Assembly (NCBI GenBank): GCA_002441555.1
Contig: DJWK01000032.1
Coordinates: forward strand, 1-36,065
Origin: Thermodesulfobacteriaceae bacterium UBA6232
GTDB taxonomy: Bacteria; Desulfobacterota; Thermodesulfobacteria; Thermodesulfobacteriales; Thermodesulfobacteriaceae
Reading direction: 5' to 3'
DNA length: 36,065 bases
Below are positions 25,176 to 32,121 of the stretch, one piece after another. How positions within the stretch are numbered: position 1 is the stretch's first letter; the number at the start of each line of letters is the position of its first letter. The notes under the pieces were generated by a model. The model was not told the DNA's origin. It did no database searches and worked only from the letters and a program-made list of their open reading frames with translations. Made by a program: the position numbers and the translations under genes.

Positions 25176-26741
25176 TTAAAAATTTAAGAATTTCTCTATC
25201 TGCTGAAGAAGGATTTCAAGGGATTGAGAGGTATCAAGAACTAAGAGATTTTGATCCATCTTCGGTGGAACAAATTTTTTCTTTTGATGAAGATAGGTCT
25301 CAAAGAGGGCATCTGAAGCGCTTCTCTCTTTGTGCCTCTTTTCAATTCTTTCCTTCACCACATGATCTGGAGCGGTGCATAAAATAAAAAGAGGTTCTAT
25401 TTTTAGAGGCTTTAAGGCTTTAATCAATTCTTCTCTGTAGCGTTCTTCTCTAAAAGTTGCATCAAGAACTACATCCCTGCCGAAGGAAATTTCTTCAAGG
25501 GTTCTCTCAATGAGCCTTTTGTAAGTCTTTTCCGTAACCTCTGGAGAATAAATACCCTTTTCAAATTCTTCAAAGCGGTGCTCCTCAGGAGAAATTCCTA
25601 TAAGTTTCTTTCGTTCTATATCTGAAGACAAATAACAGGCAGGATACTTTGATAAAAACTTGTTAGCAAGAAAGGTTTTTCCTGTTCCAGAAAGCCCCAT
25701 AAATACCGCAATCTTTGGTTTTCCACCCGCATAGGAAAAGGCAAGGTCAAAATATCTTTGAGCAGCGTAAAGGGCCTTCCTTCTCTCCTCTTCTGGAACC
25801 CTTTCATCAGCATAGGTAAAACAGCCAATTTTCCCTCTTACATAGGCTCGATAACATTTGTAAAAATTTAGCACCTCATAAAGCCCAGAATCTCCGCTCT
25901 TTTTGACATATTCCTCAATAAAATAACTTGAAAGTTCTTTCAATCTGTGAAAATCAAGGTCCATAGCAAGAAAGGCAAGATCCTGCGCACAATCCCCGCA
26001 TCTGAAACGATCATTAAATTCAATACAGTCAAAAATATAAACCCTTTTTAAATTGTCAAAACAGATATTGGCTGAATAAAGATCTCCATGTCCATCCCGG
26101 ATAAATCCTCCTTCAATTCTCTTTTGAAAAACCTCTTTCTTCTCTTTTATGAAGTTTCTTGTGTAATTCACAATATAATCGTATTTTCTTTGAGTTAGGG
26201 CTTTACCTATAAAACTTTTTGTTTGCTCGAAGTTTTCCTCGGTATTAAAAGTAATAACCTCAATGCTTCCGTAGTAATTTATCTTATCCCCGGTTTCAGC
26301 TGTCTTATAAAAGGGAACAAGGGTATCAACAATCAAATCCATGTGTTTTTTGGTTAAAAGTCTTTCCTCTAAAAGACTTTTCATCATTCCTTCTTCAGGA
26401 AGTCTTTTCATCTTTACTGCATACTCAACTGGCTCACCCTTACCCTCTACCTGGTAACCTCCATTAGTTTTAGTGATAGGAACAACCCCTATATAAAGGT
26501 CCCCACAGAGTCTGCGATTGAGTTCTACCTCTCTTTCACAATAGAACTTTCTCTTTTCAAGGGTTGTAAAATCAAGAAAACCAAAATTGACAGGCTTTTT
26601 AATTTTATAAACAAATTCGTCGGTTATAAGCACATAAGAAATATGAGTTTGCAGTATCTGAAAAGTTTTGGTTTCAAAAGGAAGGGAAGAAAGAGAAAGT
26701 TCCTTATCCCAGGAAATATGTTCAAACATGAATTTTATCAT
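25176..26741 (-). CDS. APH-like kinase fused to P-loop AAA/zeta-like kinase
   Basis: A two-domain protein of about 521 residues of the COG2187 plus COG0645 architecture. The N-terminal part is aminoglycoside-phosphotransferase-like: THISYVLITDEFVYKIKKPV and NFGFLDFTTLEKRKFYCERE at the start, and the catalytic HGDLYSANI with the metal-site FDCIEFNDRFRCGDCAQDLA near the middle. The C-terminal third is a P-loop kinase (VFMGLSGTGKTFLANKFL; later DATFREERYRE). Substrate unknown; the fusion is widespread and is not a known antibiotic-resistance enzyme. The start is uncertain: ATGs at 26741 and 26729 and a GTG at 26789 are all in frame, none has a good ribosome site, and conservation begins near the later ATG. 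A weak A/T hairpin at 25103-25120 may end it. Confidence 0.82.
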   Translation of the reverse strand: MIKFMFEHISWDKELSLSSLPFETKTFQILQTHISYVLITDEFVYKIKKPVNFGFLDFTTLEKRKFYCEREVELNRRLCGDLYIGVVPITKTNGGYQVEGKGEPVEYAVKMKRLPEEGMMKSLLEERLLTKKHMDLIVDTLVPFYKTAETGDKINYYGSIEVITFNTEENFEQTKSFIGKALTQRKYDYIVNYTRNFIKEKKEVFQKRIEGGFIRDGHGDLYSANICFDNLKRVYIFDCIEFNDRFRCGDCAQDLAFLAMDLDFHRLKELSSYFIEEYVKKSGDSGLYEVLNFYKCYRAYVRGKIGCFTYADERVPEEERRKALYAAQRYFDLAFSYAGGKPKIAVFMGLSGTGKTFLANKFLSKYPACYLSSDIERKKLIGISPEEHRFEEFEKGIYSPEVTEKTYKRLIERTLEEISFGRDVVLDATFREERYREELIKALKPLKIEPLFILCTAPDHVVKERIEKRHKERSASDALFETYLHQKKKFVPPKMDQNLLVLDTSQSLEILLQQIEKFLNF

Positions 26742-26857
26742 AATAGATTTTATGTTTTTAAGCAAGAGCAATGAAGTATTTATTAACACATTCTTTTTAC
26801 AGTTAAAAACTTGGAGGTTCTTTTAAAATTTTAGAATTTTAAATTTAAATCTATTAC

Positions 26858-26885
26858 TTGACAAAAATAATTCTTCTATTAGAAT
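26858..26885 (+). promoter_or_regulatory. Sigma70-type promoter of the cytochrome c peroxidase
   Basis: A perfect -35 TTGACA (26858-26863) and -10 TAGAAT (26880-26885, 5 of 6) are 16 bases apart, 33 bases before the ATG and ahead of AAGGAGGTGG. The best-formed promoter in the window. An AT-rich palindrome-like stretch just upstream (26825-26847, with AAATTTTAGAATTTTAAATT) could bind a regulator such as a Fur/PerR relative, but no consensus is clear. Confidence 0.75.
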
Positions 26886-26918
26886 TTTAATCAAAAAATT
26901 TAATAAGGAGGTGGTAAG

Positions 26919-28004
26919 ATGAGGTATAAGGGAGTGGTTTTCCTTATGGTTTGGGTGATTTTGGTATTCAGTATTTGTAATGCTTTAGCAGATGTTGACT
27001 CAGAAAGGTTGAGGATGCGAGCTCAACAGTTATTCAAGCCAATCCCAGAAAAAATGGAGGAGATACCTTACAAAGGAGTAAAATTAACGAAGGAGCTTAT
27101 TGAGCTAGGAAAATTTTTGTACTTTGATCCGAGGCTATCCTCATCGCATATTATTAGTTGTAACACTTGTCATAATTTGAGTCTTGGTGGCACTGATAAT
27201 GTTGAAACTTCAATTGGTCATGCTTGGCAAAAGGGGCCAAGAAATGCACCTACTGTATTTAATTCTGTGTTCAATACTGCGCAGTTCTGGGATGGTAGAG
27301 CTAAGGACTTGATGGAACAAGCAAAAGGACCTATTCAGGCTTCAGTGGAAATGAATAATACTCCTGAAAGAGTTGTATCTACTCTAAAAAGTATTCCCCA
27401 ATATGTAGACATGTTTAGAAAAGCTTTTCCCACTGAAAAAGATCCTGTTACCTTTGATAATGTTGCTAAAGCGATTGAGGCTTTTGAAGCTACCCTTGTT
27501 ACCCCCAATTCACGCTTTGATAAGTTTTTGAAAGGTGATAATAAAGCTTTGACAAGGGAGGAACTTGAGGGACTACAGATATTTATAGATAAAGGTTGTG
27601 CTTCCTGTCACAATGGTATAGGACTTGGTGGAACAACCTATGCTCCCTTTGGTCTCAGTAAGAAGCCCAATCCTGATGTGCTTGCAGGGGATAGAGGTAG
27701 GTATCAGGTTACGAAGAGCCCAAGTGATGATTATCTATTTAAAGTTCCTTCTTTAAGGAATATTGAATTAACTTACCCCTATTTCCATTCTGGTAAGGTC
27801 TGGTCACTTGAAGAGGCAGTTGCTATCATGGGAGATGTTCAATTTGGCTTAAAATTAACGGATGATGAGATTAAAAAGGTTACAAAGTTTTTAAAAACCC
27901 TTACAGGTGAAAGGCCAGTTATAACCATCCCTTTACTTCCTCCCTCTACAGATAAAACACCAAAACCAATAACTGAATCAGAGGTTAAAAAAACAAATCA
28001 TTAA
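26919..28004 (+). CDS. Dihaem cytochrome c peroxidase (CcpA/MauG family)
   Basis: Periplasmic enzyme of 361 residues that reduces hydrogen peroxide with electrons from c-type cytochromes. A Sec signal peptide covers about 1-24 (cleavage after NALA). Two haem-binding motifs are present: C81-NTC-H85 and C227-ASC-H231. The interhaem tryptophan region FWDGRAKDLMEQAKGPI (W124) and EM at 144-145 are typical, as is KVPSLRNIELTYPYFHSGKV near the end. AAGGAGGTGG precedes the ATG. It has its own promoter and a strong terminator, so it is a single-gene unit. A MauG-like oxidase is less likely given the normal bacterial peroxidase layout. Confidence 0.93.
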   Translation: MRYKGVVFLMVWVILVFSICNALADVDSERLRMRAQQLFKPIPEKMEEIPYKGVKLTKELIELGKFLYFDPRLSSSHIISCNTCHNLSLGGTDNVETSIGHAWQKGPRNAPTVFNSVFNTAQFWDGRAKDLMEQAKGPIQASVEMNNTPERVVSTLKSIPQYVDMFRKAFPTEKDPVTFDNVAKAIEAFEATLVTPNSRFDKFLKGDNKALTREELEGLQIFIDKGCASCHNGIGLGGTTYAPFGLSKKPNPDVLAGDRGRYQVTKSPSDDYLFKVPSLRNIELTYPYFHSGKVWSLEEAVAIMGDVQFGLKLTDDEIKKVTKFLKTLTGERPVITIPLLPPSTDKTPKPITESEVKKTNH

Positions 28005-28012
28005 CCTTGCCT

Positions 28013-28043
28013 TGGGGGGCAAAGCCCCCCATTTTATCTTTTT
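28013..28043 (+). terminator. Intrinsic terminator of the peroxidase gene
   Basis: TGGGGGGC (28013-28020), loop AAA, GCCCCCCA (28024-28031): a perfect 8-bp GC stem followed by TTTTATCTTTTT. It begins 9 bases after the stop codon. Confidence 0.93.
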
Positions 28044-28709
28044 AAGTCTGTAGGAGAATCAGGAAATGTAATGATTTTGAAAAAAGTTTTATAAATCACC
28101 TTAAAAAATGCAGAAAAATTAATTCTCAATCAGTTCCAAATAATATTGACTTTTTTAATTGTTATGGTATTAAATTTTAAACTTATTCTAAATTCTAGAA
28201 ATCGTTATATATTATTAATGAATATTGAATATTATATAGCTCAAGGTTGTATTAATACTTTTCAAAGAAACAATAAAACTACTCCCCCTTGTCAGATTTA
28301 AGAAATACATTAAATCAAAATGTTATGACTCATATCCTTCTCGTTTTCTTTCATCCTATACCATAGTCATGTATTTCCTCAACCAACTAAAAAAGCTCTT
28401 AAGGAGTATAAGAAATCTTTATGAGGAATAACTTCTTAGAAAAATTTTTCTTGAATTTCTGGTAGTATAATAAATTTTGTATATGGATTGGTAGTAAAGA
28501 TGAATTTATTGAAGAGGGGTTAATTTAAGAAAATTTTAATAAAATGCCTTCATCCCAGGAGAGACTTAAAACTACCAGAAGGAAAAGTCTGAGAAAAAGG
28601 AAATACTAAAAAATTTCCAATAAATCCAAAGGCACTTATTTAAATTTTTTATTTGTATTTTTCAGGCACTTCATTAATATTTAACTAAATCCTTCTTTTG
28701 GGGAGATTT
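28044..28709. other. 670-bp AT-rich region without a supportable gene
   Basis: No frame on either strand gives a convincing protein. Short open stretches exist, for example from ATG near 28420 with one internal stop ending in WIGSKDEFIEEGLI near 28530, which could be a decayed gene, but I cannot name a family. A perfect 10-base inverted repeat TTCTGGTAGT/ACTACCAGAA bounds 28457-28580, the 8-mer TGGTAGTA recurs at 28460 and 28489, and GGCACTT recurs near 28631 and 28665. The right end must hold the yedF promoter, although none is clear. Confidence 0.45.
28457..28580. repeat. 10-base inverted repeat bounding 124 bp
   Basis: TTCTGGTAGT at 28457-28466 and its exact complement ACTACCAGAA at 28571-28580. 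Pairing does not extend further inward or outward. It could be the ends of a small non-autonomous element or a long-range stem of a transcript. No target duplication is obvious. Confidence 0.35.
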
Positions 28710-29312
28710 ATGAAAGAAGTTGACGCAAGGGGGCTTCCTTGTCCACAACCGGTTATAAAAACCAAAGAGGCCTTAGATGAAATTCAGCCTGGTGAAAAAA
28801 TAAGGGTGTTAATAGATAGCGAGGTTTCTCTTCAAAATATCCAAAAATTTCTCTTAGCCCAAGGGCATAAACTCCTTTCAATTGAAAAGCTGGGAGAGGA
28901 AATTCATCTTCTTATTGAAAAGGGAGAGGGAATACCATCAGAGGATTATACTATCACCTGCCCCACTGAAGAATCTAAAAATCTTCTTGTAATTGTCGCT
29001 TCAGATCATATGGGAGAGGATAAAGATTTGGGAAGAATTCTTTTAAAGGGCTTTTTTGAAACTATGCTGGCTCAAAATTTGCTTCCAGAGAGAATTTTTT
29101 TTATGAATACAGGGGTAAAGCTTACTACCCTTGATGAAACCTTTATTCCCATCCTTAAAGAATTAGAAAAAAGGGGAGTTGAGATTTTTTCCTGCGGAAC
29201 CTGCTTGAAATATTACAATCTTGAAAATGAGCTTAAAGTTGGTCTTAGAGGTGGAACAGACACCTATCTCGAAGCACTTTTTATTTATAAAAAAACAATC
29301 TATATAAGATAA
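28710..29312 (+). CDS. yedF: YedF: TusA domain fused to DsrE-like domain
   Basis: A 200-residue cytosolic protein. The N-terminal 70 residues are a TusA/SirA-like sulfur-carrier domain with the CPxP motif (VDARGLPCPQPVIKTK, active C11). The rest is DsrE-like, with LLVIVASDHMGEDKDLGRIL and a conserved CGTC pair near 162-165 (FSCGTCLKYY). This architecture is named YedF and is often linked to selenium or persulfide handling; no selenium gene (selD, selA, selB) is adjacent. The ATG at 28710 was chosen because GGGGAG ends 4 bases before; a TTG at 28698 lies upstream of that site. A weak hairpin (CCAAT/ATTGG, 29350-29363) may end its transcript. Confidence 0.86.
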   Translation: MKEVDARGLPCPQPVIKTKEALDEIQPGEKIRVLIDSEVSLQNIQKFLLAQGHKLLSIEKLGEEIHLLIEKGEGIPSEDYTITCPTEESKNLLVIVASDHMGEDKDLGRILLKGFFETMLAQNLLPERIFFMNTGVKLTTLDETFIPILKELEKRGVEIFSCGTCLKYYNLENELKVGLRGGTDTYLEALFIYKKTIYIR

Positions 29313-29486
29313 TCCTTTTTAAAACCACAATCTAAAATTATTTTGTCTACCAATTTGGATTGGACTTTTTGCGGTATAAGGCTTTTAGCCATTCCTTGGA
29401 AATTATTTTCACGCAGGCTGAAACCTTGCCTACTAATTTATTGATTTTTACTGTATCAGCAAAAGCTTATTGACTCGAACAGCCTT

Positions 29487-29514
29487 TTGAAATTTAAAAA
29501 ATTTCCGATAAAAT
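29487..29514 (+). promoter_or_regulatory. Candidate promoter giving a near-leaderless methyltransferase mRNA
   Basis: TTGAAA (29487-29492) and TAAAAT (29509-29514) are 16 bases apart. Transcription should begin near 29521, only about 8 bases before the ATG at 29529, which fits the absence of a ribosome site there. Confidence 0.5.
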
Positions 29515-29528
29515 ACAAAAACTTAACC

Positions 29529-30107
29529 ATGGCACCTAAATTTGATCCTAAAAAAATCGAAAAATTAGAGGATCCAAAAAGATTAAAGATATTCAACCCT
29601 GATATCCTTTTTAAAGAACTTGGTTTAAATAATTTCAAAAATATTCTTGATTTTGGAGTAGGTTCAGGCTTTTATCTTCCCTATCTTGCAAAAATTTTAA
29701 AGCCTGAAGGAAAAATCTATGCCATTGATCTTCAAAACGAACTCCTTGAATATGCAAAAAATAAAAGCAAAAAGTTTAAATTATCTGAAAAAATAGAATT
29801 TCTTCTTGTAAAAGAAAAAGAGGCATTGCCCTTTTCTGAAAACTTTTTTGATTTTGTCTATCTTGCCTTTACCTTTCACGAACTTGATAACCCTGATTTT
29901 ACTTTACGAGAAATAAAAAGGATTTTAATTCCAGGTGGCAAGCTTCTTCTTATAGACTGGAATAAAAAAGAAAGGGATATGGGGCCTCCACCTTCTGAGG
30001 TTTTTGATTATGAAGAAATTGAAAATCATTTAATGGCTTCAAACCTTAAAATCCTCAAAACCTTCAAAAATCATCCTTATGTGTTTATCTTTTTAGCGGA
30101 AAAATAA
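29529..30107 (+). CDS. Class I SAM-dependent methyltransferase
   Basis: A 192-residue Rossmann-fold methyltransferase. Motif I is ILDFGVGSGFYLPYL (39-53), the acidic ribose ligand is D67 in IYAIDLQNELLEYA, motif II/post-II is LPFSENFFDFVYLAFTFHEL, and motif III is ILIPGGKLLLIDWNKKE. The start FDPKKIEKLEDPKRLKIFNP is shared with a widespread group of small uncharacterised methyltransferases in anaerobes. A TTG start at 29487 is possible but would coincide with the -35 box and add residues atypical of the family, so the ATG at 29529 is preferred. Substrate (small molecule, metal/metalloid or protein) is unknown. Confidence 0.8.
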   Translation: MAPKFDPKKIEKLEDPKRLKIFNPDILFKELGLNNFKNILDFGVGSGFYLPYLAKILKPEGKIYAIDLQNELLEYAKNKSKKFKLSEKIEFLLVKEKEALPFSENFFDFVYLAFTFHELDNPDFTLREIKRILIPGGKLLLIDWNKKERDMGPPPSEVFDYEEIENHLMASNLKILKTFKNHPYVFIFLAEK

Positions 30108-30129
30108 TTGAGGAGGGACAAAACAAAAA

Positions 30130-30405
30130 ATGCAGTGTGAAAGACTAAAAACACTTCTACGGGAATGGTATCAAGAAGTTAGATCTTTCACTCTTTCTCC
30201 TGTAAAAATGATGGAACTTGTGGGAAGGCACATTAAGCAATGTGCGGTTTGCCAAAATGATCCTGATCTTCCCCTTGAACTCGATCAATTAAGGGAAATA
30301 ATTAGGGTCCCACACACAGTATCAGTCCCGCAGGAAAGCTTTACTGAAGAGCCCGTTTATCTTTATGAAGATGAAGCTACCATAGAGGAAGAGGAAGAAC
30401 TTTAG
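30130..30405 (+). CDS. Small protein with anti-sigma-like zinc motif
   Basis: A 91-residue hypothetical protein behind GAGGAGGG. It carries C3, then H34-x3-C38-x2-C41 in VGRHIKQCAVC, close to the C-x25-H-x3-C-x2-C pattern of zinc-binding anti-sigma (ZAS) domains such as RsrA, although the first gap is 30 here. The N-terminal 40 residues look helical; the C-terminal third is acidic and ends EEEEEL. There is no transmembrane segment and no adjacent sigma factor gene. It starts 22 bases after the methyltransferase stop, so the two are probably cotranscribed, and it ends overlapping the convergent paaK by 4 bases. Real gene likely; function unknown. Confidence 0.72.
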   Translation: MQCERLKTLLREWYQEVRSFTLSPVKMMELVGRHIKQCAVCQNDPDLPLELDQLREIIRVPHTVSVPQESFTEEPVYLYEDEATIEEEEEL

Positions 30406-31691
30406 GTTTTCTTTCTTTTATCAACCACTCTTACAGCCTTCCCTGGGACCCTTTGAATAGTTCCTTCTGGTACAATCTGAATCTTACAATGAAATCCGAG
30501 GAAATCATAAAGTTCAAGATGAAGTCTTTCTAATTCCTTTTCTGTTAAGCCTCCGTCTTTCTTTTCAGCAATTATAGTGATTTCATCTTTTCCTTTTACG
30601 GTTTCAATAACAATCTGATAATAAGGGGCAATACCTTCATATTTCATTAATATAGCCTCTATCTGTGAGGGATAAAAGTTAACCCCTTTAACCTTTAACA
30701 TATCGTCACAGCGCCCTTTTATGCGGGCAACCCTTAAATGGGTTCTACCGCAGGCACAAGGTTCTCTGCTGAGAATGGCTGTAATATCCCTTGTTCTATA
30801 ACGAATAAGGGGGAGACCCTCCCTTGTTAAAGTAGTAACTACCATTTCACCTTGCTTTCCGTCAGGAAGAACCTCTCCTGTCTCGGGATCTACAATCTCT
30901 ACAATATAATGATCCTCCCAAACATGTATTCCTGCCCTTGCCTCGCAATCTATCCCAAGACCAACTCCACCAGTTTCAGTCATCCCAATAATGTCAAAAG
31001 TTTTAACCCCCATCTCTTTTTCAAGACGCGCCCTGTATTCATCAGACCAGGTCTCAGCACCAAGAATGGCAACCCTGAGTTTTGTTTCTCTGAAATCAAA
31101 ACCATTTTCTTTAGCTACTTCAAGAAGCCTTGCAGGATAACTTGCAATAGCACCAATAGCTGTTACCCCAAGCTCTTTTATAAACTTCAGTTGTAGAAGA
31201 GACCTTCCTGCTCCTGTTGGCACTATAAAACAACTTAGAGTTTCTGCTCCGTAGTGAAAACCGAATCCCCCATTAAATAAACCAAAAGAAGGCATAATCT
31301 GAAGCCTATCCTCAGGGGTAAGAGTTGCACAAACTAAACACCTTGCCATAATCTCTCCCCACTGGGTAATATCACCTCTTGTCATGGCATTGATTACAGG
31401 AACACCGGTTGTACCAGAACTCATGTGCATTCTTGCACAATTTTCTATAGGAACAGCAATGTGGTCAAAGGGATAACAATCTCTAAGTTCATCCTTGGTA
31501 GTAAAAGGAAGGTATTTTAAATCCTCAAGGGTTTTTATATCCTCTGGCTCAATATCTTTGTATTTTTCTTTTAGCTTTGACCTTGAATTTTTAAGAAATC
31601 TCAAAGTTCTTCTGAGCCTTTCCAGTTGAAGTTTTTCAATTTCCTCCCTTGGAAGGGTCTCCATCTCAGGATTAAACATTCTTTTTTTCAT
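30402..31691 (-). CDS. paaK: Phenylacetate-CoA ligase (AMP-forming) family
   Basis: Adenylate-forming CoA ligase of 429 residues, the PaaK length. Motifs: the AMP-binding P-loop SSGTTGVPVI near 96-105, AETWSDEYR, FDIIGMTETGGVGLGI, and RYRTRDITAI followed by a zinc-like CACGRTHLR; the catalytic-lysine end is VPGKAVRVVD. It links arylacetate, CoA and ATP to arylacetyl-CoA. The start at 31691 was chosen because AAGGGG sits 7 bases before the ATG; in-frame ATGs at 31697 and 31679 remain possible. It overlaps the iorB end by 20 bases. Next to iorAB, the enzyme probably handles arylacetyl-CoA made from aromatic amino acids, possibly in the ATP-yielding or the assimilatory direction. Confidence 0.9.
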   Translation of the reverse strand: MKKRMFNPEMETLPREEIEKLQLERLRRTLRFLKNSRSKLKEKYKDIEPEDIKTLEDLKYLPFTTKDELRDCYPFDHIAVPIENCARMHMSSGTTGVPVINAMTRGDITQWGEIMARCLVCATLTPEDRLQIMPSFGLFNGGFGFHYGAETLSCFIVPTGAGRSLLQLKFIKELGVTAIGAIASYPARLLEVAKENGFDFRETKLRVAILGAETWSDEYRARLEKEMGVKTFDIIGMTETGGVGLGIDCEARAGIHVWEDHYIVEIVDPETGEVLPDGKQGEMVVTTLTREGLPLIRYRTRDITAILSREPCACGRTHLRVARIKGRCDDMLKVKGVNFYPSQIEAILMKYEGIAPYYQIVIETVKGKDEITIIAEKKDGGLTEKELERLHLELYDFLGFHCKIQIVPEGTIQRVPGKAVRVVDKRKKT

Positions 31692-32121
31692 CCTCATACC
31701 CCTTAAGAAAGGATTTTCTATTTTCTTCATCAAGTACTTCAAGGGCAGTATTTTTATCAAAAACGGGATATTTTGCAAGAAGCCTTCCAAGAAAGTAGGT
31801 ATTAATTAATTTGAGCGGAACCCTTTCTATGGCCCTTTTCATTTCCTCTTCAGTAAATTTTAAAATTTTTTCACCGAAGGTTTTTCCGTAATCCTCAAGC
31901 TCGGGAGAAAGAAGAATAACAAGATCAGCCTCTCCTCTTTTTATAAGAGGAGTATGTCCCTCATCTATTTTCATTTGAACCTCTACCGTTCCTCCTTTTT
32001 TGGCCATTCCTTTTATTTCTGTTGCCTTAACGGATTTCCCCTCCTTTATAGCCATCTGCGCAAGGATCCTTGAGAAAAATAAAACACCCTGACCACCTTT
32101 CCCAAGAATTACAAGTTTCAA
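31672..32121 (-). CDS. iorB: Indolepyruvate:ferredoxin oxidoreductase, beta subunit
   Basis: The gamma/beta-type subunit of indolepyruvate oxidoreductase, 149 residues, shorter than the usual 180-200. It has the N-terminal KLVILGKGGQGVLFFSRILA, the KGMAKKGGTVEVQMKI segment, and ILLSPELEDYG. The start is TTG at 32121, sharing TTGA with the iorA stop and preceded by GGAGG 7 bases upstream; upstream in-frame codons lie inside iorA and give a non-conserved, Leu/Cys-rich extension. Translational coupling with iorA gives a 1:1 ratio. The missing length is at the C-terminus compared with family norms. Confidence 0.9.
   Translation of the reverse strand: MKLVILGKGGQGVLFFSRILAQMAIKEGKSVKATEIKGMAKKGGTVEVQMKIDEGHTPLIKRGEADLVILLSPELEDYGKTFGEKILKFTEEEMKRAIERVPLKLINTYFLGRLLAKYPVFDKNTALEVLDEENRKSFLKGYEDEKKNV

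Noticed and set aside
25097..25387. Plus-strand frame of 96 codons at the end of the kinase-fusion gene
   Set aside because: Mostly antisense to the conserved C-terminus of the kinase fusion, and lacks a ribosome site and a recognisable domain.
25176..26741. Antibiotic-resistance aminoglycoside kinase
   Set aside because: The APH-like domain is fused to a P-loop kinase in a widespread housekeeping-type architecture that is not linked to resistance.
28420..28545. Transposase remnant
   Set aside because: The broken frame shows no transposase motif, no partner fragments and no clear target duplication.
29340..29420. Possible tRNA or small RNA in the yedF-methyltransferase gap
   Set aside because: Short hairpins occur (CCAAT/ATTGG, GGC/GCC), but there is no T-arm consensus and no acceptor stem.
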